Part shown: positions 31,536-33,824 of the stretch, one piece after another
Numbering within the stretch: the stretch's first letter is position 1
Layout: each line of letters begins with the position of its first letter
DNA from: Sphingomonas bacterium
GTDB taxonomy: Bacteria; Pseudomonadota; Alphaproteobacteria; Sphingomonadales; Sphingomonadaceae
Reading direction: 5' to 3'
Assembly: GCF_028292945.1 (NCBI RefSeq)
Contig: NZ_JAQGLJ010000028.1
Location: forward strand, 1-33,824
Length of the DNA: 33,824 bases
Made by a program: the position numbers and the translations under genes
The notes under the pieces: generated by a model
The model's input: the letters and a program-made list of their open reading frames with translations, nothing else
Told to the model about the DNA's origin: nothing
Database searches by the model: none

Positions 31536-33278
31536 GTGGCCAGCCAACCGATTATCGAGCTTCCCGCCTCATGGCCCGCCATGTCGCTCGCCGACGCCAC
31601 CGCCGCGCTGACCGCGCCCGGTACGAAGTTCGAGATGGAGACAATCGACATTCGCGGCGTGCCGACGCGGGTGTGGAAGGGCGCGCCGCCGTCGCTGCGC
31701 TGGCTGGCGCAGGCGAGCCGGATGCATGGCGAGCGGGTGTTCTCGATCTACGAGGACGAGCGCGTGACGTTCGAAGCGAACTGGCGCGCGATCGCGACGC
31801 TGGCGAACCGGCTGGCGGGGATGGGCGTGGGCAAGGGCGATCGCGTGGCACTGGCCATGCGCAACCTGCCGGAATGGCCGGTATGCTTCTTCGCCGCGAC
31901 GTCGATCGGCGCGATCTGCGTGCCGTTGAACGCCTGGTGGACGGGCGCGGAGCTGGAATATGGCCTGAGCGACTCGGGCGCGAAGCTGCTGATCGTCGAC
32001 GACGAGCGGCATGCCCGGCTGGCGGCGGTGTACGCGAAGCTGCCCGCATTGGAGCAGGTGATCGTGTCCCGCGCGACGCAACCGCTCGAGGGCGCAACGC
32101 GGCTGGAGGAGCTGATCGGCACGCCCCATGGCTGGGCCGAGCTGGCCGAGGCCGAGCTGCCCGCGGCCGAGATCGCGCCGGATGACGACGCGACGATCTT
32201 CTACACCAGCGGCACGACCGGGGCGCCGAAGGGCGCGCTGGGCACGCATCGCAACCTGATGACCAACATCATGTCCACTGGCTTCGGCGGGGCGCGCGGC
32301 TTCCTGCGGCGCGGCGAGCCGATCCCCGACCCGACGCCAAAGACATCGCTGACCGTCATCCCGCTGTTCCATGTCACTGCCTGTTCGGCGGGGCTGATGG
32401 CCAATGTCGCGGGCGGTGGGACCATCGTCTACATGCGCAAGTGGGACCCGATCCGCGCGATGGAGCTGATCGAGCGCGAGAAGGTCAACATGACCGGCGG
32501 CGTGCCGACGATCGCGTGGCAGCTGATCGAACACCCCGATCGCCACAAATACGACCTGAGCTCGATCGAGGCGATCGCCTATGGCGGCGCGCCGTCCGCA
32601 CCCGAGCTGGTCAAGAAGATCCACGAGGAGTTCGGCGCGCTGCCAGGCAATGGCTGGGGCATGACCGAGACGATGGCGACGGTGACCTCGCACTCGTCGG
32701 AGGATTACCTCAATCGCCCAACCAGCGCGGGGCCGCCGGTCGCGGTCGCCGACCTGGAGATCAGGGCCGATGATGGTGTCACCGTGCTGCCCACGGGTGA
32801 GGTCGGCGAGCTGTGGGCGCGCGGGCCGATGATCGTGAAGGGCTATTGGAACAAGCCGGAGGCGACGGCGGAGACCTTCGTCGATGGCTGGGTGCGCACG
32901 GGCGATCTGGCGCGGCTGGACGAAGAGGGGTTCCTCTATGTCGTCGACCGCGCCAAGGACATGATCATCCGCGGCGGCGAGAACATCTATTCGACCGAGG
33001 TGGAGAACTGCCTCTACGCGCACCCCGCCGTCACCGATTGCGCGCTGATCGGCCTGCCACACCGCACGCTGGGCGAGGAGCCGGCGGCGGTGGTGCACCT
33101 GGCGCCGGGGGAGGAGGCGAGCGAGGCGGAGCTGCAAGCCTGGGTCCGCGAGCGGCTGGCGGTGTTCAAGACGCCGGTCGCGATCCGGTTCGTGGGCGAG
33201 ACGCTGCCGAGGAATGCGAACGGGAAGATTCTGAAGCGGGAATTGGGGGCATTGTTTGCTGATCGGGTTGGGGCCTGA
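31536..33278 (+). CDS. acyl-CoA synthetase (class I adenylate-forming)
   Basis: A 580-residue ANL enzyme with YTSGTTGAPKG (223-233), 'GNGWGMTETM' (371-380), the hinge 'DRAKDMIIRGGENIYSTEVE', and the catalytic lysine in 'NANGKILKREL' near the C-terminus. It activates a carboxylic acid to its CoA thioester. I start at GTG 31536: AAGAGG (31525-31530) lies five bases upstream and no in-frame ATG is suitably placed. An ATG at 31531 is out of frame. Residues about 351-395 are duplicated almost exactly at 33693-33824. Likely the entry enzyme for the pathway in the divergent run, but the acid is unknown. Confidence 0.92.
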   Translation: MASQPIIELPASWPAMSLADATAALTAPGTKFEMETIDIRGVPTRVWKGAPPSLRWLAQASRMHGERVFSIYEDERVTFEANWRAIATLANRLAGMGVGKGDRVALAMRNLPEWPVCFFAATSIGAICVPLNAWWTGAELEYGLSDSGAKLLIVDDERHARLAAVYAKLPALEQVIVSRATQPLEGATRLEELIGTPHGWAELAEAELPAAEIAPDDDATIFYTSGTTGAPKGALGTHRNLMTNIMSTGFGGARGFLRRGEPIPDPTPKTSLTVIPLFHVTACSAGLMANVAGGGTIVYMRKWDPIRAMELIEREKVNMTGGVPTIAWQLIEHPDRHKYDLSSIEAIAYGGAPSAPELVKKIHEEFGALPGNGWGMTETMATVTSHSSEDYLNRPTSAGPPVAVADLEIRADDGVTVLPTGEVGELWARGPMIVKGYWNKPEATAETFVDGWVRTGDLARLDEEGFLYVVDRAKDMIIRGGENIYSTEVENCLYAHPAVTDCALIGLPHRTLGEEPAAVVHLAPGEEASEAELQAWVRERLAVFKTPVAIRFVGETLPRNANGKILKRELGALFADRVGA

Positions 33279-33288
33279 CGAGGTACAG

Positions 33289-33588
33289 TCAGGTTGGTGT
33301 ACCGCCGGTCGCGCTATATACAGTCAGCTGCCGATCGATGATCCCCAATGCTGCCCAATTGCTCCGCCAGGACTTCAGGTGATCGGAACGAAGGTGACGA
33401 TCGAGCGCCGACTGGCCGCTCCACTGCTCGCTGACTCGAATTAGGCCTGGATCGAGCAAATCTTCGGCAAAGTTGTAGTCGAGGCAGCCTTCCTCGGCAC
33501 GCGACGCAATGACCATCTTCGACATGATGGCGCGTGCGTCTTCAAGACTGGTCGGCGGGAGCCGCACGGTGCCGATTACGATGAGCAT
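33289..33588 (-). CDS. antibiotic biosynthesis monooxygenase (ABM) family protein
   Basis: A 99-residue protein of the dimeric alpha/beta-barrel ABM fold, like YgiN quinol monooxygenase: 'MLIVIGTVRLPP' as the first strand, 'SRAEEGCLDYNFAEDLLDPG' in the middle, and 'RVSEQWSGQSALDRHLRSDH' with the helix that follows. Members act without a cofactor on quinols or polyketides, or have unknown roles. I start at the ATG at 33588, where the domain begins, with AGGAG upstream. It is convergent with the synthetase gene, and the tail of a membrane-protein gene lies 18 bases upstream on the same strand. Substrate unknown. Confidence 0.83.
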   Translation of the reverse strand: MLIVIGTVRLPPTSLEDARAIMSKMVIASRAEEGCLDYNFAEDLLDPGLIRVSEQWSGQSALDRHLRSDHLKSWRSNWAALGIIDRQLTVYSATGGTPT

Positions 33589-33605
33589 GTCAGGTGCCTC
33601 TCCTG

Positions 33606-33692
33606 TCAAGGCGCCCGCTGGAACAGCCAAGCCGACGCAAGCCACATCGCCGTCAGCACGCCCGTCGCGCCGATCACGTCCTTCGGCCACGC
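33606..33692 (-). pseudogene. C-terminal remnant of an unidentified membrane protein
   Basis: Minus-strand frame ending in a TGA at 33606-33608. Its last 28 residues include 'DVIGATGVLTAMWLASAWLF' then QRAP, which looks like a real C-terminal transmembrane helix. Upstream of 33692 this frame runs straight into the antisense of the duplicated synthetase fragment and meets a stop at 33810-33812, so the rest of the gene is missing or displaced. The family cannot be told from this short piece. The 18-base gap to the ABM gene suggests they once formed an operon. Confidence 0.5.
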
Positions 33693-33824
33693 CGCGCCGT
33701 CCGCACCCGAGCTGGTCAAGAAGATCCACGAGGAATTCGGCGCGCGGCCGGGCAATGGCTGGGGCATGAGCGAGACGATGGCGACGGTGACCTCGCACTC
33801 GTCGGAGGATTACCTCAATCGCCC
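33693..33824 (+). pseudogene. partial duplicate of the acyl-CoA synthetase gene (runs off window)
   Basis: These 132 bases match 32588-32719 inside the synthetase gene with only four differences, two silent and two changing a residue (L to R, and T to S in the GMTET motif). The frame is the same, but no start codon or upstream synthetase sequence precedes it, so as seen it is a 5'-truncated copy. It may continue beyond the window end. It could be a true duplication, a second paralogue after a rearrangement, or an assembly artefact. Confidence 0.75.

Noticed and set aside
1..33824. tRNA, rRNA, insertion sequences or integrase genes.
   Set aside because: No cloverleaf, ribosomal or transposase/integrase sequence was recognised on either strand.

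Overview
The window is GC-rich throughout, and nearly every base is coding or short spacer. Gene content (an outer-membrane TonB-dependent receptor, many acyl-CoA dehydrogenases and SDR enzymes, a GPH-type symporter, a BLUF photosensor) and the dispersed short palindromes look like an alphaproteobacterium of the sphingomonad type (Sphingomonas, Novosphingobium or a relative). This placement rests on remembered family resemblance, not a search.

Layout. (1) 1-2321: a DUF1989 protein and a YqcI/YcgG (GntA-like) heme N-hydroxylase on the minus strand, divergent from a Crp/Fnr regulator and a small translationally coupled protein. (2) 2425-6574: a small EF-hand protein, then an acyl-CoA ligase and acyl-CoA thioesterase on the minus strand, divergent from a coupled GST and SDR pair. 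(3) 6546-9504: two divergent MFS transporters, one TCR/Tet-like and one GPH-like. (4) 9562-11925: a two-gene, probably heteromeric acyl-CoA dehydrogenase. (5) 11926-12357: a non-coding stretch rich in hairpins, then a TonB-dependent receptor (12358-15486). (6) 15487-15700: a perfect 20-bp hairpin abutting a branched inverted-repeat element. (7) 15701-22358: a double-TetR regulator divergent from an ACAD11-like dehydrogenase, a zinc alcohol dehydrogenase, an ACAD10/11-type phosphotransferase and two SDRs. (8) 22440-31431: a long minus-strand run reading serine hydrolase, FadB-type trifunctional-like protein, amidase, VOC protein, a second acyl-CoA dehydrogenase pair, TesB thioesterase, BLUF protein. 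(9) 31536-33824: an acyl-CoA synthetase, an ABM-family monooxygenase, and a junction where a near-identical fragment of the synthetase meets the tail of a membrane-protein gene.

How the genes fit together. Most of the window reads as a catabolic island for an unusual carboxylic acid or lipid. Uptake would be by the TonB receptor and MFS carriers, activation by two CoA ligases, alpha,beta-dehydrogenation by two heteromeric ACAD pairs, hydration and oxidation by the FadB-like protein and SDRs, and release by thioesterases. The most interesting part is 17096-22358. Its separate kinase and dehydrogenase genes match the two halves of animal ACAD10/ACAD11 and resemble the LvaA/LvaC pair of levulinate catabolism. 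That points to 4-hydroxyacyl-CoA breakdown through a phosphorylated intermediate. The substrate cannot be read from sequence.
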